Source of the DNA: Parabacteroides sp. AM08-6
GTDB taxonomy: Bacteria > Bacteroidota > Bacteroidia > Bacteroidales > Tannerellaceae
DNA: 15,536 nucleotides
Assembly (NCBI RefSeq): GCF_003473295.1
Contig: NZ_QRMP01000045.1
Span: forward strand, 1-15,536
Direction: 5' to 3'
Shown: piece after piece, positions 1 to 7,639 of the stretch
Position numbering within the stretch: position 1 is the stretch's first letter
Layout: each line of letters begins with the position of its first letter
The notes under the pieces: model-generated
Seen by the model: the letters and a program-made list of their open reading frames with translations, nothing else
What the model was told of the DNA's origin: nothing
Databases searched by the model: none
Program-made: the position numbers and the translations under genes

Positions 1-801
1 AATGGAGCAGCCATGTTCTTTGGGAAACAACCTGAACGAAAGTTTCCACACGCAGTAACAAGATGTGTCCTTTTCAAAGGAACAACCAAAGTATATATCA
101 TAGATGATAAAACCTTTGGCGGTCCACTATACCAACAATATTTGCAGGCTATGGCATGGCTGGAAAGTAAACTGCAAGTAGCTTATAAAATTGAGGGAGC
201 AGGACCAAGAGAAGAAATTTGGGAAATTCCTCTTACTGTATTTAAAGAAGCCATTATTAATGCTCTCTCACATCGTGACTATTACGAACAGGGAGCAACC
301 ATTACGATAGAAATGTTTGATGACCGGGTAGAGGTTTCTAATCCCGGAGGGCTTTTGCCTATCGTAGCTAAAGATTTCGGACACAAGAGTATGACACGAA
401 ATCCATTAATATTCGGATTGTTTACCCGTATGCATTTGGTTGAAAGGGTTGCATCCGGCATTCCCCGTATGCAGGAAGCTATGAAAGAAGCCAATCTTCC
501 TGAACCGGAATTTCATACAGACGGAATGTTTACGGTAGTGTTTAAAAGAAAATACAGTGTCACAAGTGATACAGTAAATGATACAGTAAATGATACAGTA
601 AACGAGAAAGAGCAAGAAGTTCTTAATTTACTAAGGCAACAGCCGGGGTTAAATGCAACGGAAATAGCCCAAAAGTTAGGAAAAAGCATACCAACTATAA
701 AAAGGTATTTAAGTTCTTTATCAAAATCAGACTTGATAGAATTTAGGGGCGCACCCAAAACTGGAGGATATTTCCTGAAAAACAATGTTGTTATCAAATA
801 A
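1..801 (+). CDS. AlbA_2/HATPase_c_4 ATP-binding protein with winged helix, 5' partial
   Basis: The frame is open from base 1 (residues NGAA before the first Met at 13), so the N-terminal AlbA_2 (Schlafen-like DNA-binding) half lies outside the window. Visible from the Met at 13: a GHKL-like ATPase region with an N-box (EAIINALSHRDY, about residues 80-91), a G1-like box (VEVSNPGGL, about 106-114) and a GIPRM segment near 149-153. A linker of three NDTV-type repeats follows at about 185-197, then a C-terminal winged helix (EVLNLLRQQPGLNATEIAQK onward). Family knowledge: these RecG-like or 'divergent AAA' proteins are common accessory DNA-binding or regulatory proteins in Bacteroidota and often sit beside mobile elements. 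The partner and target cannot be told from the sequence. It precedes a broken integrase in the same orientation. Confidence 0.85.
   Translation, partial: NGAAMFFGKQPERKFPHAVTRCVLFKGTTKVYIIDDKTFGGPLYQQYLQAMAWLESKLQVAYKIEGAGPREEIWEIPLTVFKEAIINALSHRDYYEQGATITIEMFDDRVEVSNPGGLLPIVAKDFGHKSMTRNPLIFGLFTRMHLVERVASGIPRMQEAMKEANLPEPEFHTDGMFTVVFKRKYSVTSDTVNDTVNDTVNEKEQEVLNLLRQQPGLNATEIAQKLGKSIPTIKRYLSSLSKSDLIEFRGAPKTGGYFLKNNVVIK
568..603 (+). repeat. Three tandem 12-bp units inside the ATP-binding gene
   Basis: GATACAGTAAAT occurs at 568-579 and 580-591, with a one-base variant at 592-603. The units keep the reading frame (4 codons each, D-T-V-N) and lie in the linker between the ATPase and winged-helix domains. 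Such an in-frame short repeat can change copy number by slippage and so alter linker length without breaking the gene. Confidence 0.9.
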
Positions 802-806
802 ATCTC

Positions 807-814
807 TATCTTTG
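807..814 (+). promoter_or_regulatory. Bacteroides-type -7 element TATCTTTG
   Basis: Exact match to TAnnTTTG six bases after the stop of the ATP-binding gene. A GTTG at 787-790 is an imperfect -33 candidate with a short spacer (16 nt). The next plus-strand gene starts almost 400 bases away, while a hairpin terminator ends at 1017, so it would make a short RNA. Confidence 0.4.
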
Positions 815-819
815 CATTC

Positions 820-1020
820 AGAAATCGTACCCAAGATACAAACTTGTGTTGAACGGTGCAAAGCTGTGAAAACCTTATTCAAGGGACTTACATCGTAGCA
901 AAGATATAACTTACTGAAAGATAGTGCCATATCAACCCATTTTCGGTTGCTGGTGGCACCACTTTTAAAAGACTTCACATCTGGTAAATCCCTGAAAATT
1001 AAACGTTTCAGGGATTTTCT
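820..1020 (+). ncRNA. Candidate small RNA between promoter and terminator
   Basis: A -7 element at 807-814 and a strong hairpin terminator at 986-1017 bracket about 200 bases that contain no ATG on the plus strand and no gene I can defend. This layout, promoter then non-coding DNA then terminator, is what an intergenic sRNA gene looks like. A competing minus-strand -7 match (TATCTTTG, 899-906) lies inside it. Alternatively the stretch is only the 3' untranslated region of the preceding gene. No known RNA family is recognised. Confidence 0.3.
986..1017 (+). terminator. Rho-independent terminator, 12-bp stem
   Basis: AAATCCCTGAAA (986-997) pairs perfectly with TTTCAGGGATTT (1006-1017) around an 8-base loop, and a T/C-rich run follows. 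It separates the ATP-binding gene and any sRNA from the integrase. Confidence 0.75.
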
Positions 1021-1055
1021 TTTTCTTCTAATCCGCATATTTTGGGCAAAATAAC

Positions 1056-1110
1056 GCACTTCCGTAGTGCTAAATCGTGGACAATTTTAGTCTCGAAAAA
1101 AATGTCCACG
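1056..1110. repeat. Two inverted repeats upstream of the integrase
   Basis: GCACT/AGTGC (1056-1060/1066-1070) is a short hairpin. CGTGGACA (1076-1083) and TGTCCACG (1103-1110) form a longer inverted repeat that extends to about 12 bases with one mismatch (aaatcgtggaca versus aattcgtggaca). The rest of 1021-1197 is otherwise featureless. Position just ahead of a recombinase gene fits arm-type integrase sites or a regulator operator, but no core attachment site can be proved. Confidence 0.45.
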
Positions 1111-1197
1111 AATTGTACCGTAAGTCACTGATTGTCTTATCGTTTGATTCTTGCTATTCTGCACGATTCAGTAACTTTAAACATTAATTTTTAGAGT

Positions 1198-2271
1198 ATG
1201 AAACGACAGACTTTCAACGTACTGTTCTTCATCCGCAAAACAAGAACAGTAAAATCAGGTGAAACACCTATCATGTTGCGGATAACTATTCAAGGTCAAT
1301 TAGCTGAAATGCAGCTAAAACGAACCGTTAAGCCTGAACTTTGGTCGCAAGCCAAAGAACGGTGTACAGGTAAAGATTCTAAATCTGTAGAAGCAAACCG
1401 TTATCTGGAGTCAGTAAAATTACGTTTGTATGAGATTCATCGGACTTTGGAAGATGAAAACAAACTTATTAATCCGATGGAAATCAAAAAACGTTTTCTT
1501 GGACTGGATGAAAAGCATAAAATGTTCATTGAAGTATTCCAAGAACACAACGACAAATGCAGGGAACTGATCGGCAAGGATTACGCAAAGGTCACTATCT
1601 CCCGTTTTGAGACATGCTTGAAGTATTTTAAAGAAATGCTTCTAAAACAGTACCATCTAAAGGATATTCCGATGAAAGAAATAAATAATGCCATCATTCA
1701 GGATTATATTCATTTCTTGAAATCAAAAAAGAATCTGCAAGAGAATACCGTTATCCGCTACATGAAAGTAGTCAAGAAGATTACTAACATGGCTCTTGCA
1801 AATGACTGGATAGACAAGAATCCGTTTATGAATATCCATTTTCATGAGCAGGAAGTACACAAGGAATTTCTAACCAAAGAAGAATTAGAAATTTTACGGA
1901 CTAAAGTTTTCAATGTGCCACGTTTGGAATTGGTACGTGATATTTTCTTATTCCAGTGTTGGACTGGATTAGCGTTCATAGATGTATCGGAATTGAAACC
2001 CGAACATTTGGTAACAGATAATCTTGGGAACGTCTGGATAAGAAAAGCCCGCCAAAAGACAAAAGTCATGTGTAATATTCCGCTTTTAGATATTCCGTTA
2101 GCGATATTGGATAAGTATAAAGGCTATCCGCTTTGCGAAAAGAGAGGTACATTATTACCTGTTCCATGCAACCAAAAGGCAAACAGTTATTTAAAGGAAA
2201 TTGCAGATTTCTGCGGAATTAAGAAGAACCTGACCACGCATACCGGGAAACATAACAAAATTAATATTTAG
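1198..2271 (+). pseudogene. Tyrosine recombinase/integrase, C-terminally truncated
   Basis: The frame begins MKRQTFNVLFFIRKTR and shows the Bacteroidota integrase order: Arm-type N-terminal domain (about 1-90), SAM-like core-binding domain (about 105-205, IIQDYIHFLKSKK) and the start of the catalytic domain (CWTGLAFIDVSEL, then the Lys region RKARQKTKV). It ends LTTHTGKHNKINI. In this family LTTHTARHTFATT normally appears here, followed about 30-40 residues later by the nucleophilic Tyr. Here the HxxR Arg is Lys351 and the Tyr segment is absent; 357 residues compare with a usual length of about 400-410. Homology ends near base 2242. Like IntDOT-type enzymes, the first catalytic Arg is not evident. 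Strand exchange should be lost. A weak promoter candidate is CTTG (1150-1153) with TAACTTTA (1172-1179). Confidence 0.85.
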
Positions 2272-2360
2272 TTGAAAATCAAATAATTAAACCAACGTTT
2301 AACAGTAATAGGTAACGATTTAGAAACGAGCGAATTGCCATATTCTGTCCCATTCTGCAT
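2268..2360 (-). CDS. Possible 30-residue ORF, unknown
   Basis: An ATG at 2360 opens a 30-codon frame (begins MQNGTEYGNSLV) that ends at 2268, inside the last codons of the broken integrase frame. It lies 27 bases downstream of a good -7 match on the same strand (2388-2395). No family is recognised. It could be a small peptide gene, the leftover start of a gene lost at the integrase breakpoint, or chance. Confidence 0.25.
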   Translation of the reverse strand: MQNGTEYGNSLVSKSLPITVKRWFNYLIFN

Positions 2361-2387
2361 CAACTCAAAGAACGGTTTCAACTGTTG

Positions 2388-2419
2388 CAAATATACATTT
2401 TAACCTCGAAAGAAGCAAG
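2388..2419 (-). promoter_or_regulatory. Minus-strand Bacteroides promoter candidate
   Basis: On the minus strand TATATTTG (2388-2395) matches the -7 consensus TAnnTTTG exactly, and CTTG (2416-2419) differs at one base from the -33 TTTG with a 20-nt spacer, the expected spacing. It points at the broken integrase end and the 30-codon frame. The rest of 2272-2680 holds nothing I can support as a gene; it is A+T rich, with only very short frames. Confidence 0.45.
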
Positions 2420-2639
2420 GTTTCGTTTACTTAAATATCTTTTGATCAATGAGAAAAGGGCATCTGTTTTCACTATCTCCTTTTCATAACAGAAAGAGTT
2501 GCATTGAGTTTTGACATCATCAAAAGAGAAAATGACTTTTGTATGTTTAAAGAAATAGAAAAGATTCGCTAAGAATAGGACGATATTTTAAATTATCTTT
2601 TAAAATCATAGTCAAACGAATATTTGGATGAAAAAATCC

Positions 2640-2647
2640 TACTTTTG
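2640..2647 (+). promoter_or_regulatory. -7 element TACTTTTG ahead of the Crp-type regulator
   Basis: Exact TAnnTTTG match 33 bases before the ATG at 2681. The nearest TTTG upstream (2623-2626) is too close for a normal -33, so only the -7 part is supported. Confidence 0.4.
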
Positions 2648-2680
2648 CTTTCAATTTGGTAAATAGATAATTATCAATAT

Positions 2681-3244
2681 ATGAAAGCATTCAATGATTA
2701 TACTAGGCGTGAAGAATTCTCAATATTCAGAGATTTCTTTTTGGAACATGGGCTGTGCAGGGAGGTTAAGAAAAAAGAGTATTTCGCACGACAAGATTTC
2801 ACAACGGCTCATGCGGCTTATATAAAGAAAGGTATGTTCCGCTACATTTGCACTGACGAAAGAGGGTGTGAGCATATTGTAGGCTATTCTTTTGAAGGAG
2901 AATATATTGGAGACTATCCGTGGTGTATGAAAAAAGAGAAAGCAATGGTAAGTATCCAAGCTACTGCGGATTCTCAAATATACTGTGCTTCAGCCGAAGA
3001 GATGACGGCTTTCTTTTCTACAAATGCAGAAACTCAAAAACTTCAAGGAATTTTAACTGAAGAATTGTTTGTCCAGACATACAAACGCTTATTGGATGTC
3101 TATTGTAAGACACCGATTGAATTGTATATGGATTTGGTAGAACGTTATCCGGATTTCCAAGATTACATCACGCTTAAAGAAGTTGCATCTTTCCTTCGGG
3201 TTACTCCCGAAACTATTAGTCATATCCGTAAGAAACTAGAATAA
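2681..3244 (+). CDS. Crp/Fnr-family transcriptional regulator
   Basis: A 187-residue protein with a cupin-like cyclic-nucleotide-binding fold at about 15-120 (KKKEYFARQDF, then AAYIKKGMFRYICTDERGCE and VGYSFEGEYIGDY) and a short C-terminal helix-turn-helix (ITLKEVASFLRVTPETISHI, about 165-184). This is the usual size of Bacteroidota Crp-like proteins, which mostly lack the residues that bind cAMP; the ligand is unknown. No cysteine cluster typical of FNR iron-sulphur binding is visible at the N-terminus. It is convergent with the minus-strand thioredoxin operon, so it is not co-transcribed with it, but it is the only regulator gene in the window and may control neighbours. Confidence 0.85.
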   Translation: MKAFNDYTRREEFSIFRDFFLEHGLCREVKKKEYFARQDFTTAHAAYIKKGMFRYICTDERGCEHIVGYSFEGEYIGDYPWCMKKEKAMVSIQATADSQIYCASAEEMTAFFSTNAETQKLQGILTEELFVQTYKRLLDVYCKTPIELYMDLVERYPDFQDYITLKEVASFLRVTPETISHIRKKLE

Positions 3245-3317
3245 CCATTTTTGATAGTTTTCAGTTTCTTGGATTCCTTTGAGAAAAGCAATGTCTAAAT
3301 AATAAAGACAAACAATC

Positions 3318-3336
3318 TACGATAAATAGTATCGTA
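3318..3336. terminator. Weak hairpin between convergent genes
   Basis: TACGATA (3318-3324) pairs with TATCGTA (3330-3336) over a 5-base loop, in the 102-base gap between the converging Crp-type and TlpA-like genes. There is no clear T run on either side, so termination here is only suggested by position. Confidence 0.3.
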
Positions 3337-3346
3337 ACCTTTCCAT

Positions 3347-4558
3347 TCATTCTATAACATTGTCCAGTAAGCCTAATTCTGCATCACCTATATATTCCCA
3401 TCTCGCCACCACTTTACCATCTTTATCTATTAAAACGTAAAATGGAATTTCTGTGCATCCATATGTTTCAGATAGAGCACTTTCCTTAACGGAATTATCA
3501 CCATTTTCATCCTCCTGTCCTATACTCAATACTTGAGGCCAGCCATTTAATTGATGTCTCTGTATGGCTTTACACCAACTGTTTTTATCTTTGTCCAGTG
3601 ATATGCCTATAATTGTCAAGCCTTTACTTTGATATTTCTTGCAAATCTCTTTCATTTTCGACATTTCTTTCAAACAAGGAATACACCAACTTGCCCAAAA
3701 ATCTAACAATACATAAGTCCTGTTTTTATAATCGGATAACTGTATTGTTTCTCCGGTGAAGCTTTTTCTGATGAAATCAAAAGGGTAAGAACCTATTGAT
3801 GTACTATTTAAAATTCTTCTTTTCTTTTCATGTTCGTTTATTTCTTTAAGAATGAGCTTTCCCAACCGACTGTTTTTTATTTCATCAGCTAAAATATCAT
3901 ACACTGCACGGACAGAGTCAATACAGACATTATCTGTCTCTGAAATAGAGTATAATAAATCCGGCGTAATTCGATAGAAAGGATGTTTAGCTGCAAAATC
4001 AAGTTGTATGCTATCTCTTTTATAACTATTTGTTTCGTTCATCGCAAAAATGTTGTTCCCTATGCGAATAAGCGAATCTCTCAGGGGAGAACCTTCTTGT
4101 GACAAATCTATTTCATGAGACAAACTTATAATATTATCCAGAGATTTATAATAGAACTCCATGTAAGGTTGCATGCATCGTCTTAATTCAATGTTCTCTT
4201 CCTCAACCGCCGTTCCAGTCAATCGGTATCTATATGGCTTATTTCTATCAATATGCAAATTCATGAAAGTTGGCTCCATATATATGCGAATGAATTTATT
4301 AGAGAAGTCCAACCGGGCAGCCGTCACGTCTTCAATATTACCTTGAAATGAAAATTTACCATTAATGGTTCTCGTGGAGTCTGTTATGGTAATCCTGTCA
4401 TTCTTTTTAAATATATCATAACTTATTTCTACCAATGTTGAGTCTTCAATACCCGTTATTGTACCTTCTAATGTAAAAGAACCGTCGTTGGCTTTTTTAC
4501 AAGATAGGAGTACGATAGATAAGAACAAACAAATCAAAACATCTTTTTTCATATACAA
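3347..4558 (-). CDS. TlpA/ResA-like thioredoxin-fold lipoprotein with DUF4369-like N-domain
   Basis: A lipoprotein of 403 residues (401 if the second Met is used). The signal peptide ends at a lipobox with Cys20 (IVLLSC). Residues about 27-115 resemble the DUF4369 beta domain usual at the N-terminus of Bacteroidota TlpA proteins (FTLEGTITGIEDSTLVEISY). After a helical middle, about 265-403 is an AhpC/TSA-redoxin domain with the active site WCIPC at 291-295 and a cis-Pro loop TEIPFYVLID with Pro372. The family reduces or exchanges disulphides on periplasmic or outer-membrane-attached proteins; the client is unknown. It is the last gene of a four-gene operon, 27 bases after the preceding gene, a second thioredoxin lipoprotein. 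Confidence 0.85.
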   Translation of the reverse strand: MYMKKDVLICLFLSIVLLSCKKANDGSFTLEGTITGIEDSTLVEISYDIFKKNDRITITDSTRTINGKFSFQGNIEDVTAARLDFSNKFIRIYMEPTFMNLHIDRNKPYRYRLTGTAVEEENIELRRCMQPYMEFYYKSLDNIISLSHEIDLSQEGSPLRDSLIRIGNNIFAMNETNSYKRDSIQLDFAAKHPFYRITPDLLYSISETDNVCIDSVRAVYDILADEIKNSRLGKLILKEINEHEKKRRILNSTSIGSYPFDFIRKSFTGETIQLSDYKNRTYVLLDFWASWCIPCLKEMSKMKEICKKYQSKGLTIIGISLDKDKNSWCKAIQRHQLNGWPQVLSIGQEDENGDNSVKESALSETYGCTEIPFYVLIDKDGKVVARWEYIGDAELGLLDNVIE

Positions 4559-4585
4559 GGTAATTTTCTATTGAGAATGAATTGA

Positions 4586-5764
4586 TTATTGCTTAATATA
4601 GTTATACAATTGGTCTTGGTCGGTCTTTTCCCATAAATTCAAGGCTTCATATTCCTTGTTCGGAAAAACTAATATAGCATGTGGTATACCAGGAACCATG
4701 AAATTCCGGCGAACTTCTTCTACATTGACAGATAACAGGCTACGCCAAGGAATATGCTCTTTTTTAAGAAATGTCTTCCATGCGTCAACAGTTTCCGGTT
4801 CATCAATAGAAATACAAACGAAATCCATCTTATCCTTTAAATCATTATAAATCTTCCTTTGAATGGGGAGTTGTAAATGACAGGGGCGGCACCATGACGC
4901 TGAAAAAAGAATTAATGTGCAACGGGTACTATCTTGTATTACCGGTTCTTTTTTTGCTGTCAAAGCATTAGGCAGGGAAATGTTTTCAAATGGCTTGTCA
5001 AGATACGCTTGAATCTCCTTTCCCCAAACAGAGTTTTTACACCTTTCGGAAAAACAATTATAAAGTCGTCTTATATCTTGCTTGGTTTTATAATTATACA
5101 TCTTTGCACACAACCGTGAAATATAATACCGGGAATCCGGATGTCTTTGGGCTTCCCCAATGTACTTGTCCAAATACTGCTTGTAAGAATAGGTAGTATC
5201 TTCAATTGTCAGGAACATTCCATATAATTGATCCAGCATACGCAAGTAGAGATCCGTCCCTTTTATCGATGATTCTACCATAAAGTTATCTGTGTTGCAT
5301 GTTCCTAAATAACTATTTCCTTTATGGTCACTCATGAAAATGCTGTCTTCTGTTATAGTGCTTTCATATTTAAGGGAAACAAAGGAAAGGGAATCGTCAA
5401 AGTTCAATTGCTGGGTTCTGCGTTTTTGTCCGTCTATCATTGAATTAAAGGCAATCCTGTTACTGGTGTTCGTCTTGTAGTCAAAAGTTTGGGGCACAAT
5501 CTCAAAGTCTATCAAATGCTCATAGATTGTATCGGGTATCGTAAACACCCAACAATTGGAGTCTTGCCTTTCCGCTGCTATTTTCAAGGTATAATAAGGT
5601 CCCTTGGTAAAGCTGTAAATGAATAGGGAATCGTAATTCTTCCCTTGCATTTGTACTGTAAAAGTCCGTTCCTTCTGAATTACTTTCTTATCTTTTATAT
5701 TGCATGAAATACAGATAGCAAGAAAAGATAAAAGTAGAATTTTGATAATGTAGTTTCTTTCCAT
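4586..5764 (-). CDS. Thioredoxin-fold lipoprotein, divergent N-terminal half
   Basis: A 392-residue protein with a signal peptide and lipobox Cys21 (LAICISC). The N-terminal 260 residues are beta then helical and match no domain I can name. The C-terminal part (about 278-392) is a thioredoxin fold: TLILFSASWCRPC gives the WCRPC active site at 291-295, and VPGIPHAILV gives the cis-Pro loop (Pro361). Architecture and length parallel the next gene, with the same active-site position, but sequence outside the motif is clearly different, so it is a partner rather than a fresh duplicate. It follows the small membrane protein by 12 bases. Likely a periplasmic disulphide reductase or exchanger; substrate unknown. 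Confidence 0.8.
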   Translation of the reverse strand: MERNYIIKILLLSFLAICISCNIKDKKVIQKERTFTVQMQGKNYDSLFIYSFTKGPYYTLKIAAERQDSNCWVFTIPDTIYEHLIDFEIVPQTFDYKTNTSNRIAFNSMIDGQKRRTQQLNFDDSLSFVSLKYESTITEDSIFMSDHKGNSYLGTCNTDNFMVESSIKGTDLYLRMLDQLYGMFLTIEDTTYSYKQYLDKYIGEAQRHPDSRYYISRLCAKMYNYKTKQDIRRLYNCFSERCKNSVWGKEIQAYLDKPFENISLPNALTAKKEPVIQDSTRCTLILFSASWCRPCHLQLPIQRKIYNDLKDKMDFVCISIDEPETVDAWKTFLKKEHIPWRSLLSVNVEEVRRNFMVPGIPHAILVFPNKEYEALNLWEKTDQDQLYNYIKQ

Positions 5765-5776
5765 AATTTGTATCTT

Positions 5777-5998
5777 TTACATATTACTGATTACGAGCAA
5801 GGTGTAAATAGCAAGAAGAATCCCTATGCCCAAAGCCAGAGAACACCACTTTATGAATGGTTTGTCCTTACTTTTTATACCATAGAACAACCCGATGGCA
5901 CCACATATTGGAATGCCTACCGGGAATGCTAAGAATCCAAGCGTCATAAGGCAAATAAGCATTATAACACCCATTGCAGTTAATATTTTACTTCTCAT
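5777..5998 (-). CDS. Small hydrophobic membrane protein (73 residues)
   Basis: I choose the Met at 5998 (MRSKILTAMGV) because GAG stands just before it and the overlap with the upstream gene is then only 11 bases; an earlier Met at 6019 would overlap by 32. Two or three membrane segments are visible, at about 8-40 (with a Pro/Gly-rich turn FPVGIPICG) and about 50-70, split by a charged loop (KSKDKPFIKW). No family is recognised. Translational coupling with the SecD P1-head gene upstream and 12-base spacing to the thioredoxin lipoprotein downstream place it in the same operon, where it may anchor or assist the periplasmic proteins. Confidence 0.7.
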   Translation of the reverse strand: MRSKILTAMGVIMLICLMTLGFLAFPVGIPICGAIGLFYGIKSKDKPFIKWCSLALGIGILLAIYTLLVISNM

Positions 5999-6929
5999 GT
6001 TCTCGTTTTCTTTGTTCATTATTCATTTGAAACCATACTTTTTTCTGGTATTCATTGATAGCAAACAACTCATCATCCTCATTGTCTGTTTTATCAACGA
6101 AGGTTCTTATACTTGGGATTTCGGGATATTTAGTTTGTATAATGTCATCAATCAAGTAACCATTCAACCCTTTTGTGTTTTTAAAAAGGAAACTCTGAAA
6201 CATAAGGTTGATATATTCATAGTTATTACAGATGTATGCTTTATAATTTTTGTAAGCGTCCGATTTCATATATTCTTTTGAATGACTACTAAGGTTAGGC
6301 TTTTGCAGTTCCTCAAACAGTTCTTTTTCTAATTTTTTATATTCGGTAGTATCATCAATACTATACCAATAATGTTCATTGGGATTGGTTGTCAAGTCTT
6401 TCCAGGCATAAGCTTCCCAATAATCAATTGCCATAATCATTGAATCTGCTTTTTCTTTACTTAATGTATAGTAAATGGAATCTTTATTCCAGTTTTTAAA
6501 TAGACTATCAATCGAATCTATTTTTTCCTGTTTTATCTGACTAAATATAGCTTTTAAATTATGCTTGTGTGGAGCACTGCTAATGCAAAATCTGCCACTT
6601 TCAATCCGCATATTAACCTGTGGAGCAGTTATAACGCTATCATTGTATATAAATCCTATCCGTTTACCTATTGCTTTTTCGGTTGCATCAGCCCATTTTT
6701 TAAGTCTATGCTTACTTATAGTACCAAAAATCACAGGTACTCCAAATGCATCTGATTCTAACTCCAAAGCATTAAATTCTTTCACGGTTACAATGGGATC
6801 TTTAGAAATACTATCTTTCTGACCGTCGAGAATGTAATACCAGCCATTTTCCTTTTGTTGCGCTTGACTTGTACCATATGACATACAGGAAGTTGCGACC
6901 ACCATTAAAAATAAATACAAAGTCTTCAT
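5988..6929 (-). CDS. Exported protein with an orphan SecD P1-head-like domain
   Basis: The start at 6929 (MKTLYLFLMVVATSC) gives a normal signal peptide and 313 residues; the frame also contains Mets at 6944 and 6962. Export could be as a lipoprotein (Cys15) or by cleavage after SQA. Residues about 29-118 look like the SecDF P1 head subdomain: PVIFGTISKHRLKKWADAT, then an IGKRIGFIYNDSVITAPQVN block and a GRFCIS strand, matching the SecD pattern 'G-K-x-a-i-v-x-D-x-x-v-x-s-A-P-x-v-n'. No SecD membrane segments follow; residues about 130-313 are charged and helical. Known SecD uses this head to grip translocating proteins in the periplasm; here it stands alone. First gene of the operon with a small membrane protein and two thioredoxin lipoproteins. 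Confidence 0.7.
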   Translation of the reverse strand: MKTLYLFLMVVATSCMSYGTSQAQQKENGWYYILDGQKDSISKDPIVTVKEFNALELESDAFGVPVIFGTISKHRLKKWADATEKAIGKRIGFIYNDSVITAPQVNMRIESGRFCISSAPHKHNLKAIFSQIKQEKIDSIDSLFKNWNKDSIYYTLSKEKADSMIMAIDYWEAYAWKDLTTNPNEHYWYSIDDTTEYKKLEKELFEELQKPNLSSHSKEYMKSDAYKNYKAYICNNYEYINLMFQSFLFKNTKGLNGYLIDDIIQTKYPEIPSIRTFVDKTDNEDDELFAINEYQKKVWFQMNNEQRKREHEK

Positions 6930-6973
6930 AATTGAAATATTCATTGGTTTATCATAAATCACTATATGAGTAG

Positions 6974-6981
6974 CAAATTAA
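6974..6981 (-). promoter_or_regulatory. -7-like element TTAATTTG for the SecD-head operon
   Basis: One mismatch to TAnnTTTG, 21 bases past the hairpin at 7003-7018 and 44 bases before the ATG at 6929. Its credit comes mainly from the same hairpin-to-promoter spacing at four other places in the window. Confidence 0.35.
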
Positions 6982-7002
6982 TGAATTACTGAGGGAAAAA
7001 AA

Positions 7003-7018
7003 CTTGAAGTAATTCAAG
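7003..7018 (-). terminator. CTTGAA/TTCAAG hairpin with T7 tail
   Basis: CTTGAA (7003-7008) and TTCAAG (7013-7018) with a 4-base loop; on the minus strand a run of seven T follows. It lies in the leader of the SecD-head operon, about 100 bases beyond a full terminator that already serves the upstream lipoprotein gene, so it may act as an attenuator or be left from a lost gene. The rest of 6963-7111 holds no gene. Confidence 0.6.
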
Positions 7019-7111
7019 GTCATCCTTTTTATAATCTATTTTAACACATCTAGACTAATAACTCATCCCATTCTTTTGTGTATGTGTTTCTGATTGAAGA
7101 TATAACAAAAT

Positions 7112-7147
7112 GAAATCCCACCTCATAAAATCATGAAGCGGGATTTC
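7112..7147 (-). terminator. Strong terminator after the PLDc_N-lipoprotein operon
   Basis: A 15-bp stem (7112-7126 with 7133-7147, counting two G-U pairs in the minus-strand RNA) around a 6-base loop, then TCATTTTG. It sits 31 bases after the stop at 7178 and closes the three-gene operon. Confidence 0.75.
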
Positions 7148-7177
7148 TCTTTAAATGTCTAGTTTAGTATATGCCGA

Positions 7178-7639
7178 CTATTTCTCTGAAAGCGGCAGCG
7201 ATTTATACTCCCTATATTCTCTGTAATCTTGTCCAGGGACAGTTAACGGATCATCATAAGTTTCATATATATGCAATTGGTCAGGGGTAAGCTTTTCTAT
7301 TTCCCAATATAATCCGTTATCCATATAGATAATGCTGAAATTAGGTATTGTAAACGACCAACGGAAATAAATTGTATTTTCCTCTGTTTCTCCATCATCA
7401 TAATTTCTGACGAATTTACGGGAGCCACTGGCATCGTCTTTGAACGTCCATAACTCGTATATATCGCATTCCCTGCCATCATGCGATGTCATGTGGTAGG
7501 TCCTTTCCCATCCCTTGTTTTTGGTCAGGTCATCAATGACCTTTTGCTGGCCGTCATCATAGTACCCCGACTTTTCTATGCAGCCCGACAAAAGGGAGAG
7601 AATGATAAATGACAAATATATATATGACCTTTTTATCAT
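7178..7639 (-). CDS. Lipoprotein of unknown function (153 residues)
   Basis: A signal peptide with lipobox Cys20 (SLLSGC) is followed by a mostly beta, acidic and aromatic-rich mature part (YELWTFKDDASGSRKF, YFRWSFTIPNF, WEIEKLTPDQLHIYE). The repeated pattern of strand, turn and 'W-x-I-x-x-L-T-x-D-x-L' resembles lipocalin-like Bacteroidota lipoproteins (such as DUF5004/lipocalin-like groups), but I cannot assign it. The start overlaps the stop of the upstream lipoprotein gene by four bases (ATGA), so the two are translationally coupled. A strong terminator follows. Likely anchored in the outer or inner membrane facing the periplasm. Confidence 0.75.
   Translation of the reverse strand: MIKRSYIYLSFIILSLLSGCIEKSGYYDDGQQKVIDDLTKNKGWERTYHMTSHDGRECDIYELWTFKDDASGSRKFVRNYDDGETEENTIYFRWSFTIPNFSIIYMDNGLYWEIEKLTPDQLHIYETYDDPLTVPGQDYREYREYKSLPLSEK

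Noticed and set aside
727..1059. 110-codon minus-strand frame
   Set aside because: It overlaps the end of the ATP-binding gene and the terminator stem and has no family features.
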